Assembly: GCA_023151185.1 (NCBI GenBank)
Contig: JAKLJL010000002.1
Location: forward strand, 124,001-188,000
DNA from: Bacteroidota bacterium
Lineage (GTDB): Bacteria; Bacteroidota; JABWAT01
Direction: 5' to 3'
DNA length: 64,000 nt
Below, one piece after another: positions 26,647 to 35,433 of the stretch; position 1 is the stretch's first letter, and each line of letters begins with the position of its first letter. The position numbers were made by a program, and so were the translations under genes. The notes below the pieces were generated by a model. The model saw nothing but the letters and a program-made list of their open reading frames with translations, did no database searches and was not told the origin of the DNA.

Positions 26647-27936
26647 TCAGTTTTCCGGACCCGACATTCTGACATCAACAAATACTTCTTTCCGTGCTTT
26701 TTCAAGCCAGGATGTGAATGAATCATTTCTTTTCTTCTCCAGACACATGTTTGAAAGCTCTTCGTAATCATCGGTCAGGTTCATCTTATGCTCGGGCAGT
26801 TTCTTTTTAACCCAGACAATATGGTAGCCGGTCTGCCCGTTTTGTGCCGGAATCTGGGCTGGTTCAGAAATACCGCCTTCAGGAGTTGAATCCACCAGAA
26901 CCGACATCTGATCGTTAAGTTCCTTCAGTGAAATTTTTCCCATGAATCCACGATTCCGGGCAAACTCATCTTTTGAGTAAACAGAAGCAATATTCTGAAA
27001 AGTTTCCTTGCCTGACAGGATATCTGCCCTCCATCCATTCAGTTTGGCAATGGCAGCTTCATGGTCCAGTGACGCCTTATCAGCACGGATTAAAATATGT
27101 CTCGAATTGATTGTTTCGCCACGCCGCTCAATCATCTGAATCAAATGATACCCGAACTCTGACTCTACGACATCACTCATTTGACCCGGCTCTAGTTTGT
27201 AGGCGGCTTCCTCAAAACTGGCAACCAGTTCACCCCGTTTGAAAAAACCGAGTTCTCCACCCTTGTCAGCAGAACCATCTTCCGAATATTTTTTTGCCAT
27301 TTCTTCGAAACTTGCGCCCGCCTGAATGCTGTCACGGATTGCTTTAATCTTGTTAAGTGATTTGTTTTTGGAGGCCTCTGTTGGTTCAGGATAAATGAAA
27401 ATCTGGTATAATTCTGCTGTTGCAGGCAGAACCGGCATGGAATCCTGATATTGTGTATAAAAAGCCTCCGTTTCCTGTTTGGTTACCGACAGCGACCCGA
27501 ATTCTTTCTGTTTGATCTGGCCGATCATTTTTTCCTTTTTCAAAGTCTCTCTAAGCTCATTACGGATCTGGAGAATGGACTTCCCGTAATAATCCCGAAC
27601 TGCACTTTCTGATCCTAACCGTTGAGAAAGGTAATCAATCCGCTGGTCCAGCTCTGCTTCAATCTGGGCAGAAGGAACATTAATGGAATCAAGTTTAGCC
27701 TTTGCCAGCATGATTTTATTGGAAACAATATTCTGAAGGATATCTGTCCACAATTCAGGGGTAACCCGGTACAGATTGTTGGCATAAGCATAATATTGAG
27801 CCTGCATATCGACTTCTGACTTCAGAATAATTTCATCGTTGATAACGGCGGCTATTTTATCAATCAGCTGACCTGACTGTGCAAAAGAAAGGACTGAAAT
27901 AAACCCAATAGTAACGGTGGAAATCCACTTTAACAT
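26647..27936 (-). CDS. SurA-type peptidyl-prolyl isomerase/chaperone
   Basis: A 429-residue periplasmic chaperone for outer-membrane proteins. A signal peptide (MLKWIS to SFAQS) is followed by the SurA N-terminal chaperone region (DKIAAVINDEIILKSEVD) and two parvulin domains (about 170-275 with YSEDGSADKGGELGFFKRGE and GYHLIQMIERRG; about 280-375 with HILIRADK and YSKDEFARNRGFMGKI). The second is less complete. The ATG at 27936 gives a clear signal peptide; the longer start at 28014 would overlap the preceding lipoprotein gene and lacks one. It belongs to a three-gene folding cluster with 27953-28777 and 28778-30895. The symbol surA would fit, but homologs in this lineage are several, so it is not assigned. 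Confidence 0.9.
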   Translation of the reverse strand: MLKWISTVTIGFISVLSFAQSGQLIDKIAAVINDEIILKSEVDMQAQYYAYANNLYRVTPELWTDILQNIVSNKIMLAKAKLDSINVPSAQIEAELDQRIDYLSQRLGSESAVRDYYGKSILQIRNELRETLKKEKMIGQIKQKEFGSLSVTKQETEAFYTQYQDSMPVLPATAELYQIFIYPEPTEASKNKSLNKIKAIRDSIQAGASFEEMAKKYSEDGSADKGGELGFFKRGELVASFEEAAYKLEPGQMSDVVESEFGYHLIQMIERRGETINSRHILIRADKASLDHEAAIAKLNGWRADILSGKETFQNIASVYSKDEFARNRGFMGKISLKELNDQMSVLVDSTPEGGISEPAQIPAQNGQTGYHIVWVKKKLPEHKMNLTDDYEELSNMCLEKKRNDSFTSWLEKARKEVFVDVRMSGPEN

Positions 27937-27952
27937 AGGAAACCTGTTTATT

Positions 27953-28777
27953 TTAATTAAGTTGAATAAGTTCAGTTTTTCTGAGACTGTCGGTAAACTG
28001 CCGCAGAAATTCATGCCGTTTTTTCACCTGAAGGCGGGCTTGAATATCCTGAATGACAAAGGTCAGGGGCATGATCTCGCCTTTTTTAACTGCTTCATGA
28101 ATTCTGACCATCAAAACATGACTCTGATCGGTCTTTCCCTTTCCCGGAATTATCAACCATCGGCCAGAACCGGATGAGGGAACCTGAAGCGGACTGACCA
28201 GGTCAGCCAGTTCGGCACCGGTTAAAATTAAGCCGGTACTGTCAGTCATTTTTTCAGTTTTCAGGCCATATTTTGAGGTGACCTCAGTCCAGTTTCCGGG
28301 AGATTTATAATCCGTCTGAACAAGTTTGGAGTCAAAAACCTCTGCGACAGAAAACCAGGAGACCCGGTAGTAAGTCTGGCCGGCGACCCAATCTCCCTTG
28401 TTCTCTTCATAAAATGAACGGATTTCTTCTTGCTTTAAAGGAATGACTTTAGAATTCAGAAGTGAATCTGTTAGGAAACCCACAACCAGTCTTTTTCCGG
28501 TTTCCCGAAGCTGGGCCTTTAACTGGCCTGATTGTGTTAATCCGGACTTTTGAGCATACTGATAAAGAATTTCCTGTTCAATCCAGCTATTCAGGTAGTT
28601 CCGGGTCCATAAAATGGAATCATCAGCCACAAGCCCGGGCGGCATTGAGGCTGATAGTTCTTCACGGGTGAGGTACTCGTCCCCAACCCGTGCAGCAACC
28701 TGCCCAGGGGCCTGTTCACCAGACTGACATCCGGAAAGAAGCCCGGCTAAAATGAAAGCGGATAAAGTTCGTTTCAC
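27953..28777 (-). CDS. SurA-like lipoprotein without a clear parvulin domain
   Basis: A 274-residue lipoprotein with a strong lipobox LSGC (Cys17). It has a SurA/PpiC-type N-terminal region (VAARVGDEYLTREELSASMP, then helices with WIEQEILYQYA) and a C-terminal helix (FLRQFTDSLRKTELIQLN), but the middle lacks the parvulin active-site blocks seen in both neighbours. It may be a chaperone-only paralog or a heavily diverged isomerase. It starts with GTG immediately after the stop codon of the PpiC gene (TAAGTG) and precedes surA by 16 bases. Assignment to the family rests on the N-terminal pattern and on context. Confidence 0.75.
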   Translation of the reverse strand: MKRTLSAFILAGLLSGCQSGEQAPGQVAARVGDEYLTREELSASMPPGLVADDSILWTRNYLNSWIEQEILYQYAQKSGLTQSGQLKAQLRETGKRLVVGFLTDSLLNSKVIPLKQEEIRSFYEENKGDWVAGQTYYRVSWFSVAEVFDSKLVQTDYKSPGNWTEVTSKYGLKTEKMTDSTGLILTGAELADLVSPLQVPSSGSGRWLIIPGKGKTDQSHVLMVRIHEAVKKGEIMPLTFVIQDIQARLQVKKRHEFLRQFTDSLRKTELIQLN

Positions 28778-30895
28778 TTATTTCTTTTTATTTTCCTGAA
28801 TAAATCTGGTGATCCCTTTTTCCTCAATTTCAACTCCGGTTTTTTTCCGAAGGTCAGTAATCAACTGTTCTTCTCGGGATTTAATTAGACGTTCATTGTA
28901 AATGCGGGAAAGTTCAGGCTTTGCTTCCTCAAATGATTTGGGACCAGCAGGAATTACTTTGTTGAACAGAACAAAAGAGGGTCTTCCGTCCAGATAAGAG
29001 ATGGAAAGGTCGAACTGACTGACTTTTCTTGCCCAAAGCTGGCTGGCCTTTTCGCCATCCCCTTTTGCCACAACAACTGTGTCTGCTGAGATGAGGATGT
29101 TATTTTTTCTCAAAACGGATTCCAGTTCTGCCCAGTTCGCCGGTATACTGGTTTTAATGGTTTCAAACTCCTGCTTTTTACCCTTTTTCTCTTTTTTTGC
29201 TGTCGGTTTAGGAACAGAAATTTCATGCACTTTGATCAGGGAATCAGCCATTTTATAGTTATTGACACTTAAAACAATAAATTCACCGCGTTCTTCCCAG
29301 TTAAATTCACCCTTTTTCTCTGCAAAAATAGGCTGAAGGTCTGCATCTGATGGTTCTGCCGCTTGCCAGATTTGGGTTTCCATCCATTTAAACAGGACAA
29401 GTCCGTCCTTGAAGGATTTCATAATCCCGACGAATTCAGGGTCAAATTCATCCAGATGAGAGATATAATGATCAAGGTAAAAATCAGAAACCATCTGGCT
29501 GATCATTTTGTCATTGGTTTTTCTGCTTTTCATGACTTTCTGATCGATACCATTTTTATTTGCAAATTCATTGAACTGGGCTACTGACAGGCTTCCGTTG
29601 ACTGATGAGATTAGAACCCGGTTTTTGAAGTTTGCCAAAATTTCTGCGGTTACCTTAGGACCGGGAACGGAATCCATAACAGGCTGATTAATTACATAAG
29701 TCAGACGTTCAGACAGTGAATCAAGAATCGATTGGGTAATTTTGATTTTATTTTTTTCGGATAATTCTGAAAAAAGAAGTGCTTTTTGTGAGTTCATTCT
29801 TTCAGACTGCCGGGTAACCAGGCGGCTTAGAGTTTCCATCTGGGAATCCAGGGTTGGCTTTGTTTTGACTGAATCAAGCAGAACAATGTGATATCCCCAT
29901 TTAGTCCTGATCGGACCGGAAATCTCGCCAGCCTTTTTAAGATAACTGTATATGGTGGTATCAAATTCAGGAACCCGCCCGGATGGCCGCCATTCCCCCA
30001 TTGACCCATTGTTGATCTTACTTTGCGTGTCTTCTGAATATTTCATGACCAGTTCATGGAATTTTTTCACTTTGTCCTGGCTTTTATTGATTGCGCCGGA
30101 AACCGAGTCAATTGTGGTTTTCATGGCCACCGTATCTTTTCCCTGCCCGAACATAAGCATAATATGGGAAATGAAACGGGGATCCGGGGAAACCTTGCGG
30201 TCTTCGACCCAAATCAGGTGATATCCGAACTGGGTTCTGACAGGGCCGTAAACTTTTTTAAGCGGAGCTGTAAAAACTGCATTTTCAAACGGATACACCA
30301 TATCTCCGCCAGAAAACCAGCCAAGATCCCCGCCAGTTTGTTTGGCATTGGGCTCATCAGAAAATTCCTTTGCAGCCTGGTTAAAGTTTTTCCCTTTTTC
30401 AATTTCCGCCTTGAAATTCATAGCCCGGACATAGAAATCAACTGTATCCGGACCGTTTTTTGCTTCATTGTAGCTTACCAGAATATGAGAAGCTTTAACC
30501 AGCATCTGCTTTCGCTGATATAATTCTTCAATCAAGGCTTTTTTTACCTTGCCGTCCATCACTCTGGCCTGTGCAAGATTCCGTTTATAACTGTTGAATT
30601 CATCATTTAAGAGTGAATCGTCACCAAAGCCTTTTGAATAGCCATCGGCAACCTTCAATCTGTAGTCTATATAACGATTGGCAAATGCTCTTATTCCCTG
30701 GTCCGTCAGACCCGTATCACTGAGGGTCCCGGGAGAGTTCTTCTCCAGCTCTTTTTTAAGTTCGGCCGATAAAAGGGTTGTACCACTGAACCGGGCTACC
30801 GGGTAAGCATTTTCGGAAGATGATGAAAAAAGACCGCATCCAGTTAGGAAAAGGGTTAAAACAATCCCGGACGGGACCCATTGCTGCTTTCTCAT
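28778..30895 (-). CDS. PpiC-type lipoprotein with two parvulin domains
   Basis: A 705-residue periplasmic lipoprotein (LTGC lipobox, Cys20). An N-terminal chaperone-like helical region leads into two consecutive parvulin-type peptidyl-prolyl isomerase domains: residues about 130-235 (KASHILVSY, EFSDEPNAKQTGGDLGWFSGG, FGYHLIWVEDR) and about 240-350 (FISHIMLMFGQGKD, YSEDTQSKINNGSMGEW, WGYHIVLLDSVK). A long charged helical C-terminal half follows, rich in Lys and Glu. It is the first gene of the PpiC, lipoprotein, SurA, M16 pair, MoxR, subtilase run, with the promoter region at 30896-31038. It probably assists folding of outer-membrane and secreted proteins. The long tail is of unknown purpose. 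Confidence 0.9.
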   Translation of the reverse strand: MRKQQWVPSGIVLTLFLTGCGLFSSSSENAYPVARFSGTTLLSAELKKELEKNSPGTLSDTGLTDQGIRAFANRYIDYRLKVADGYSKGFGDDSLLNDEFNSYKRNLAQARVMDGKVKKALIEELYQRKQMLVKASHILVSYNEAKNGPDTVDFYVRAMNFKAEIEKGKNFNQAAKEFSDEPNAKQTGGDLGWFSGGDMVYPFENAVFTAPLKKVYGPVRTQFGYHLIWVEDRKVSPDPRFISHIMLMFGQGKDTVAMKTTIDSVSGAINKSQDKVKKFHELVMKYSEDTQSKINNGSMGEWRPSGRVPEFDTTIYSYLKKAGEISGPIRTKWGYHIVLLDSVKTKPTLDSQMETLSRLVTRQSERMNSQKALLFSELSEKNKIKITQSILDSLSERLTYVINQPVMDSVPGPKVTAEILANFKNRVLISSVNGSLSVAQFNEFANKNGIDQKVMKSRKTNDKMISQMVSDFYLDHYISHLDEFDPEFVGIMKSFKDGLVLFKWMETQIWQAAEPSDADLQPIFAEKKGEFNWEERGEFIVLSVNNYKMADSLIKVHEISVPKPTAKKEKKGKKQEFETIKTSIPANWAELESVLRKNNILISADTVVVAKGDGEKASQLWARKVSQFDLSISYLDGRPSFVLFNKVIPAGPKSFEEAKPELSRIYNERLIKSREEQLITDLRKKTGVEIEEKGITRFIQENKKK

Positions 30896-30964
30896 AGGTG
30901 AAAAACTCTCCGTATAAAATATATTTTGACTTGAATTGAAAACCTGAATTACCGAAAGAAATCA

Positions 30965-30998
30965 GTTACTTCAGTAACAATCAGCATACCGATTGTTA
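30965..30998. promoter_or_regulatory. Two overlapping inverted repeats in a divergent promoter region
   Basis: GTTACT-TC-AGTAAC (30965-30978) overlaps TAACAATC-8 nt-GATTGTTA (30975-30998). Both are perfect, and the second is followed by five T residues on the plus strand. They sit between the divergent PpiC-lipoprotein gene and the small protein gene at 31039. They could be an operator or, for the second, a weak terminator. The spacing is unusual for either alone. Confidence 0.45.
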
Positions 30999-31038
30999 TT
31001 TTTGTGTAAACCTGCAAGTTAGCCCGAAATAGGGTTAA

Positions 31039-31416
31039 ATGCAAAGTCAGGCTAATATACCAATGACACCGAACCGTTTGACGACAGCAGACCACATTTG
31101 TTCACTTCTCTCCGAAAAACCAGCCACCCAGTGGGAAAAAAGAGAGTGGTCACAAACCGGACTCAATCTGACCCGGATTCTGGAAAAATCCGACCCGGGA
31201 TCCGCATATTGGATTTACCTGTATTTCCTCAGAGAAAATCTGAAGGAACGTTCAACCGTTCCCGCCTGGTTGGGGAGGGGCTGGCTGGGGATTCAGAAAC
31301 TGAAAATCTGGTTAGGAATCAGACCTCCCTTTCCATTATATTTATACTTTAAAGACTTTAAAGATTTTTGCACCAGCCTGCAAAAATTTGGATTCCCCAA
31401 CGGGCAGCAAGTGTGA
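31039..31416 (+). CDS. Hypothetical protein preceding glycosyltransferase genes
   Basis: A 125-residue protein of no family I recognise. It is rich in Trp, aromatic residues and Arg/Lys, with a Pro-rich, Leu/Trp-containing C-terminal half that could be membrane-associated. There is no signal peptide or metal motif. An alternative start is the ATG at 31063. Its stop codon TGA is followed directly by the ATG of the GT4 gene (TGAATGG), which supports it as a real, co-translated gene. It opens the plus-strand part of the surface-polysaccharide locus, so it may help glycan assembly, but no function is assigned. Confidence 0.6.
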   Translation: MQSQANIPMTPNRLTTADHICSLLSEKPATQWEKREWSQTGLNLTRILEKSDPGSAYWIYLYFLRENLKERSTVPAWLGRGWLGIQKLKIWLGIRPPFPLYLYFKDFKDFCTSLQKFGFPNGQQV

Positions 31417-32538
31417 ATGGAACCAGAGAAAAAAACCATCGTTCATGTAACAAAGCATTTCTATCCGGTTTGGGGTGGACTTGAACGGTTCATTCATGGT
31501 TTGATTACCCATCTTCCCGAATTCAACCATCGTGTAATTTGCTATAACGATGATCTGTCTGGTAACCGGAATACCCTCCCAGCCTATTTCTGTTTTGAGG
31601 GAATCGAAATCTACCGGATTCCTTGTTTCAAAGCAGCCTGGTTTCATTCCGGTTTTTTAAAACCCGACCTCCTCCGGACAGCAGACCTTGTTCATGTCCA
31701 TAACATGGATCTCCTTCTCGATCTTGTTCTCGGTGTTCTTGCCTTCCAAAACGGAAAAATTCCGGTTGTGACGTCCACTCATGGATTGGTTTTTCATCAT
31801 TCTGAAGGAAGGGCAATAAAAAGTGCCTATCTTTCTCTGGCTTCAAAAATCAGAAACAAACACATCAGCCTGGTTTTGGCTACGGGCAAACAGGATTATG
31901 ACTATTTGAAAATGGTTGTCGGGAAATGCCCGATGAATTTATTTCCGAATCCGCTGAATATTCCCGAAGCAAGGTTGTTTCCAGAAAAGAGTCAGGCAAC
32001 AGGTGTACTGTTCATCAGCCGGCTTCAGGCAAGCAAGAGAATTGATCTGGTCCTTGAAATTTTTGCCCGGTTAAAAGGAAAGGGGTTTTCGGGGCCTTTA
32101 ACCTTGATTTTAAGCGGAAACGATCTGGATGTAAATATTTTCCTCCGGTCTCACCGGAAATTCATCAGTGAAATAAATCCGGAAATTCTGATTAACATCG
32201 ATGAGGAACAAAAATGGCGCATTCTGGCAGACAGAAAAGTTTTTCTGAACCCAAGTTCATGGGAAGGATTTGGCTATTCTATCTTTGAGGCCTTGATTTC
32301 AAACTGTATAACTTTGGTATCACCGGGGGTATTCAGTAATTTTGCGGACTATGGATTTAAAAATTTACATACGGTCCGGCAATTTGATGATACCTTAAGT
32401 GTTGCAGAAAAAATTATGGAACTGTGCTCAAATACCTTTCATCCTCAATCCGCTGATGAATTCAGGCAATCGGCAATTACCTGGAAGCAGGCTGCACATT
32501 CAATTTCTGCCTGGTATTCTAATCTCCTTCAGGCATGA
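31417..32538 (+). CDS. Glycosyltransferase family 4
   Basis: A 373-residue GT-B fold glycosyltransferase. The N-terminal acceptor domain has the GGLERFIHGL block (usually GG.E). The C-terminal nucleotide-sugar domain has LFISRLQASKRIDLVLEIF and the donor-binding NPSSWEGFGYSIFEAL, with the EGFG..xxEA motif typical of family GT4. It is cytoplasmic or peripheral and acts on lipid-linked glycan intermediates; donor and linkage are unknown. It starts directly after the hypothetical protein stop and overlaps the WecG/TagA gene by 4 bases (ATGA), so the three form one plus-strand operon facing the minus-strand polysaccharide cluster. Confidence 0.9.
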   Translation: MEPEKKTIVHVTKHFYPVWGGLERFIHGLITHLPEFNHRVICYNDDLSGNRNTLPAYFCFEGIEIYRIPCFKAAWFHSGFLKPDLLRTADLVHVHNMDLLLDLVLGVLAFQNGKIPVVTSTHGLVFHHSEGRAIKSAYLSLASKIRNKHISLVLATGKQDYDYLKMVVGKCPMNLFPNPLNIPEARLFPEKSQATGVLFISRLQASKRIDLVLEIFARLKGKGFSGPLTLILSGNDLDVNIFLRSHRKFISEINPEILINIDEEQKWRILADRKVFLNPSSWEGFGYSIFEALISNCITLVSPGVFSNFADYGFKNLHTVRQFDDTLSVAEKIMELCSNTFHPQSADEFRQSAITWKQAAHSISAWYSNLLQA

Positions 32539-33290
32539 ATCAGAAAATTAACCTCTATTCAATCCCCGTTGATACTCTTTCAGGAACTGAATTAACCAGC
32601 CTGATAGACCAGCATCTTTCCCGGAACCATCCGTTGACTGTCTATAACATAAATGTTCATGCATTTAATTTATTTTTCCGCCGGTCAGATTTTGCAGAAA
32701 CCATCCGAAAAGCTGACATTGTAATTTGTGATTCGGATATCATTCGGGTTTTATTACGTTTTTTTGAGAAAACATCAATTGAAAAATTAACCGGAAGCCG
32801 GTGGGTACCTGAGTTTTTTAAAAATACCCAGCATAAAAAGCTGAAAGTATTTCTTTTAGGGGATGAATACAAAGTCCTGGAAATATGTAAAAGAAAATTT
32901 GAAGCTGAATTCCCTTCCCTGACAATTGGTTTTTTCCATGGCTTTTTTCCAGAAAGTGAGGAAAAAGAAGTAATTGAACGGGTCAACGCCTTCCAGGCGG
33001 ATGTATTACTGGTGGCAATGGGAATGCCCAAACAGGAGCTTTTTTTAACCCGGAATCATGAATCCCTAAATCCCGTGATCAGGATACCGGTTGGGGGTGC
33101 ATTCCGGTATTGGGCAGAAATCCACACTCAGGCCCCTGACTGGATTTTAAAACTAAATCTGGAATGGCTTCACCGGATCTATCTTGAACCCGGCAGATTG
33201 ACAGGAAGATACGTTAGGGATGCATTTTGGTTCGTTTTGAATCTGATTCTGCGCCCTCACCAAAACTCGGGACGAACTAAATCAAAATAG
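32535..33290 (+). CDS. WecG/TagA/CpsF family glycosyltransferase (GT26)
   Basis: A 251-residue transferase of the WecG/TagA family. Family blocks are IVICDSDIIRVLLRFF, VFLLGDEYKVLE, DVLLVAMGMPKQE, RIPVGGAFRYWAE and the terminal LEWLHRIYLEPGRLTGRY. TagA adds ManNAc to GlcNAc-PP-undecaprenol for the teichoic-acid linkage unit, and WecG adds ManNAcA in enterobacterial common antigen; the size is like TagA (256 residues). Both readings need a lipid-linked amino-sugar acceptor. A family member alongside TagB- and TagD-like genes 9-11 kb away (41998-43557) is noteworthy. The 3-prime end overlaps the convergent Wzi-like gene by 34 bases. Confidence 0.9.
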   Translation: MNQKINLYSIPVDTLSGTELTSLIDQHLSRNHPLTVYNINVHAFNLFFRRSDFAETIRKADIVICDSDIIRVLLRFFEKTSIEKLTGSRWVPEFFKNTQHKKLKVFLLGDEYKVLEICKRKFEAEFPSLTIGFFHGFFPESEEKEVIERVNAFQADVLLVAMGMPKQELFLTRNHESLNPVIRIPVGGAFRYWAEIHTQAPDWILKLNLEWLHRIYLEPGRLTGRYVRDAFWFVLNLILRPHQNSGRTKSK

Positions 33291-34702
33291 CTCAGTTCGT
33301 ATCTGAGACCACCTTCAAAATAGAACCCTTTCCTTAATTGAAGTCCGGGTGTTGAAAAACCGGCGGTGAAATAGGAAGGCCGGACCCAAAAGTTAATTCC
33401 AATCCACTGTTTGGAAAGATATCCTGAGATCAGGACAGTTGATTCTCTTTTCCCATCAAGCAGGGTAATATAATCTTCGTAACCGGGATTTCCTGGCGGC
33501 TCCGGGTGACCGGTATGAACATCATCACCCACGTTTTTAAGCCCGGGTTCAGTTACTCCAGCCTGCCAGTTTTCCAGAAAAATGCCCACCCTGATTTTGG
33601 GCCCTGTCAGCATGAACTCACCATATAAACCCGTTTTAATAGAGTTTGGGCCCAGTTCCGGCCCCAATTGGGACCCATAATGGGTCATGTTGATTTCCGG
33701 CGAACGATGGGAATAGGTAAATGGCATGGCCCAAACCACTTCGGCCGTAAGAGTAGATTCGTAGCCTGTTCCCAGAAAGTGATGTTCTACACCGGTTAAT
33801 CCTGCTGTTTTATTTCTAAACCACCCGCTTCCCAGTTTGCCGGTTTCAAGATCATCAATCAAAAATTCCTGGTAAATTCTGAACGGAGTCAGGAGTATTT
33901 CAGTCCCGGCTCCCATTGTGGCGTTATCCGGACTGAAATTATAATGGTCTGCGGATCTTAGAAATAAAAGCGGGTTCATATATTCTGGCAAAACCCGGTG
34001 TCCTTTCAAAAACACAGCCTCCCAGGCATAAACTCTCAGCCATTGGGGCCAATGAAAGGAAGCCTGGTGCCAGACAACCGATTTATTTGATAGGGAGTTG
34101 GCAGATTTAAAATGCTTCAGGAACCCATAGAGAAATTCATATTTAAAAACTGACCGTTCAATATTAAAATACAAATGCGGAAAGTCGCCGGTTGATCCTG
34201 AAAAAAGTAAGTTATTCCTTGTGGATGGACCCGAGATAAACGGATATTTTCCGAATAAAACAAATCCCTTTGAAAAGTCATATCTTGCAAACGCATGTGC
34301 TTCATCAAAATCAACCTGGTCGGCAGGTCCCTTGGAAAACTGGTCATTTCCGGTACCTTTAAACCGAACATAATTCAATCCGCTGAGGGTTGAATCTCCT
34401 GTCATTCCCTTTAGCCCTGAAATTTGGGTATCATAAAAAACTGAAAACAAAGACCAATTACCTTCCTGAAAGGAGAAACCTGCCCCACGACTTGAAATAA
34501 ACATCGATTTTGCCGGAGAAGAGACATGAACAAACTGTCCTGCCGGAAAAAAACGGAATTGATATCCCTCACCCTGGATAATTAAATCAAGACCCGAAAC
34601 TTTTGCAGTATCGGTTGCCATTAAGTCCCAATTTGCCCAAACCTGGGCATTTGATTTCAGCGGTAAAAGAAAAGCAATTAAACTGATAAAAAGACCCTTC
34701 AT
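33257..34702 (-). CDS. Wzi-like capsule-assembly outer-membrane protein
   Basis: A 481-residue secreted protein with a signal peptide (cleavage after SNA, near residue 19) and alternating hydrophobic/hydrophilic stretches with many aromatic residues, ending in an aromatic (FW), as expected of an outer-membrane beta-barrel. The YMNPLLFLRSADHYNFSPDNATMG and DDL blocks fit the Wzi family, whose E. coli member (479 residues) anchors capsule at the surface. The length match is close. It is the last gene of the minus-strand polysaccharide cluster and its 3-prime end overlaps the WecG/TagA gene. It may retain the exported polymer at the cell surface. Family assignment is probable, not certain. Confidence 0.68.
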   Translation of the reverse strand: MKGLFISLIAFLLPLKSNAQVWANWDLMATDTAKVSGLDLIIQGEGYQFRFFPAGQFVHVSSPAKSMFISSRGAGFSFQEGNWSLFSVFYDTQISGLKGMTGDSTLSGLNYVRFKGTGNDQFSKGPADQVDFDEAHAFARYDFSKGFVLFGKYPFISGPSTRNNLLFSGSTGDFPHLYFNIERSVFKYEFLYGFLKHFKSANSLSNKSVVWHQASFHWPQWLRVYAWEAVFLKGHRVLPEYMNPLLFLRSADHYNFSPDNATMGAGTEILLTPFRIYQEFLIDDLETGKLGSGWFRNKTAGLTGVEHHFLGTGYESTLTAEVVWAMPFTYSHRSPEINMTHYGSQLGPELGPNSIKTGLYGEFMLTGPKIRVGIFLENWQAGVTEPGLKNVGDDVHTGHPEPPGNPGYEDYITLLDGKRESTVLISGYLSKQWIGINFWVRPSYFTAGFSTPGLQLRKGFYFEGGLRYELSYFDLVRPEFW

Positions 34703-35400
34703 CCTTTTCCCTTTCCAATTGCAATCAATGATTTACTCAGACCAAGGAAACGTTCTTTAATAAGTTGTGAATCCGGAAACAGTCTTCTGAATTCCCGAAA
34801 AGTCAACAACTGAATGGTGGAGAGGGTGCCCCGGGCTTCTGATTCGGTTTCATGTTTTGGAAACCAACCGATAGAGTATCGGGTCAGCAGCCAAATCTTT
34901 ATCTGTTCCGGAAGGATGGTCCAGAATGGTACCTGAAAATGCGGTTCGAATGGAAATCTGGCATCCGGAGTTTGAACGAAATGGAACCTGCCAATCCGGC
35001 ATATTTCATGAGCCATATCCATTTGGTCATTGAATGAACCGACATGCTCAATGACTGAATTCGAAAAAACAACATCCACAGATTGGTCCTGATAGGCTTC
35101 CAGGTTTTTTGCATCACCGGTGGTGCGGGAGAAGGTGATTTTTTCAGATACCGGCAGGAGTTCAATATCATTGAACCCGGGAACATTCAATATCTCAATG
35201 TGATATCGTTTTCCGGTTTTTGCAAGAACCGGAGCATAAAGATTCCAGAACCACGCAGTCCCGCCGATATCCAGAATAAAAACGGGGGTTTCCTGGACTG
35301 AGAAAATTTCAATATTCCTTAAAAGAAGATTGAACCTTTTCTTCCTGAAATAATTTGAAAAGGAATCTGAAAGTCGGTTATCAAACCAGGAAGATTGCAT
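34699..35400 (-). CDS. Class I SAM-dependent methyltransferase
   Basis: A 233-residue Rossmann-fold methyltransferase. Motif I is ILDIGGTAWFW, the acidic end of strand 2 is near EILNVPG, and VFSNSVIEHVG matches the post-motif II of the Methyltransf_11 family, followed by the FHFVQTPDARFP block. It is cytoplasmic. In this locus it most likely methylates a sugar (O- or N-methyl) or caps the chain, which would agree with Wzz/Wzy-type clusters. It starts 34 bases after the stop of the upstream GT4 gene and overlaps the Wzi-like gene by 4 bases. The acceptor is unknown. Confidence 0.85.
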   Translation of the reverse strand: MQSSWFDNRLSDSFSNYFRKKRFNLLLRNIEIFSVQETPVFILDIGGTAWFWNLYAPVLAKTGKRYHIEILNVPGFNDIELLPVSEKITFSRTTGDAKNLEAYQDQSVDVVFSNSVIEHVGSFNDQMDMAHEICRIGRFHFVQTPDARFPFEPHFQVPFWTILPEQIKIWLLTRYSIGWFPKHETESEARGTLSTIQLLTFREFRRLFPDSQLIKERFLGLSKSLIAIGKGKG

Positions 35401-35433
35401 AATTATTCATTGGTGAGATTTTACTATTTTTTA

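Noticed and set aside
27937-28014. Longer SurA frame
   Set aside because: It would overlap the SurA-like lipoprotein gene and would hide the good signal peptide at 27936.
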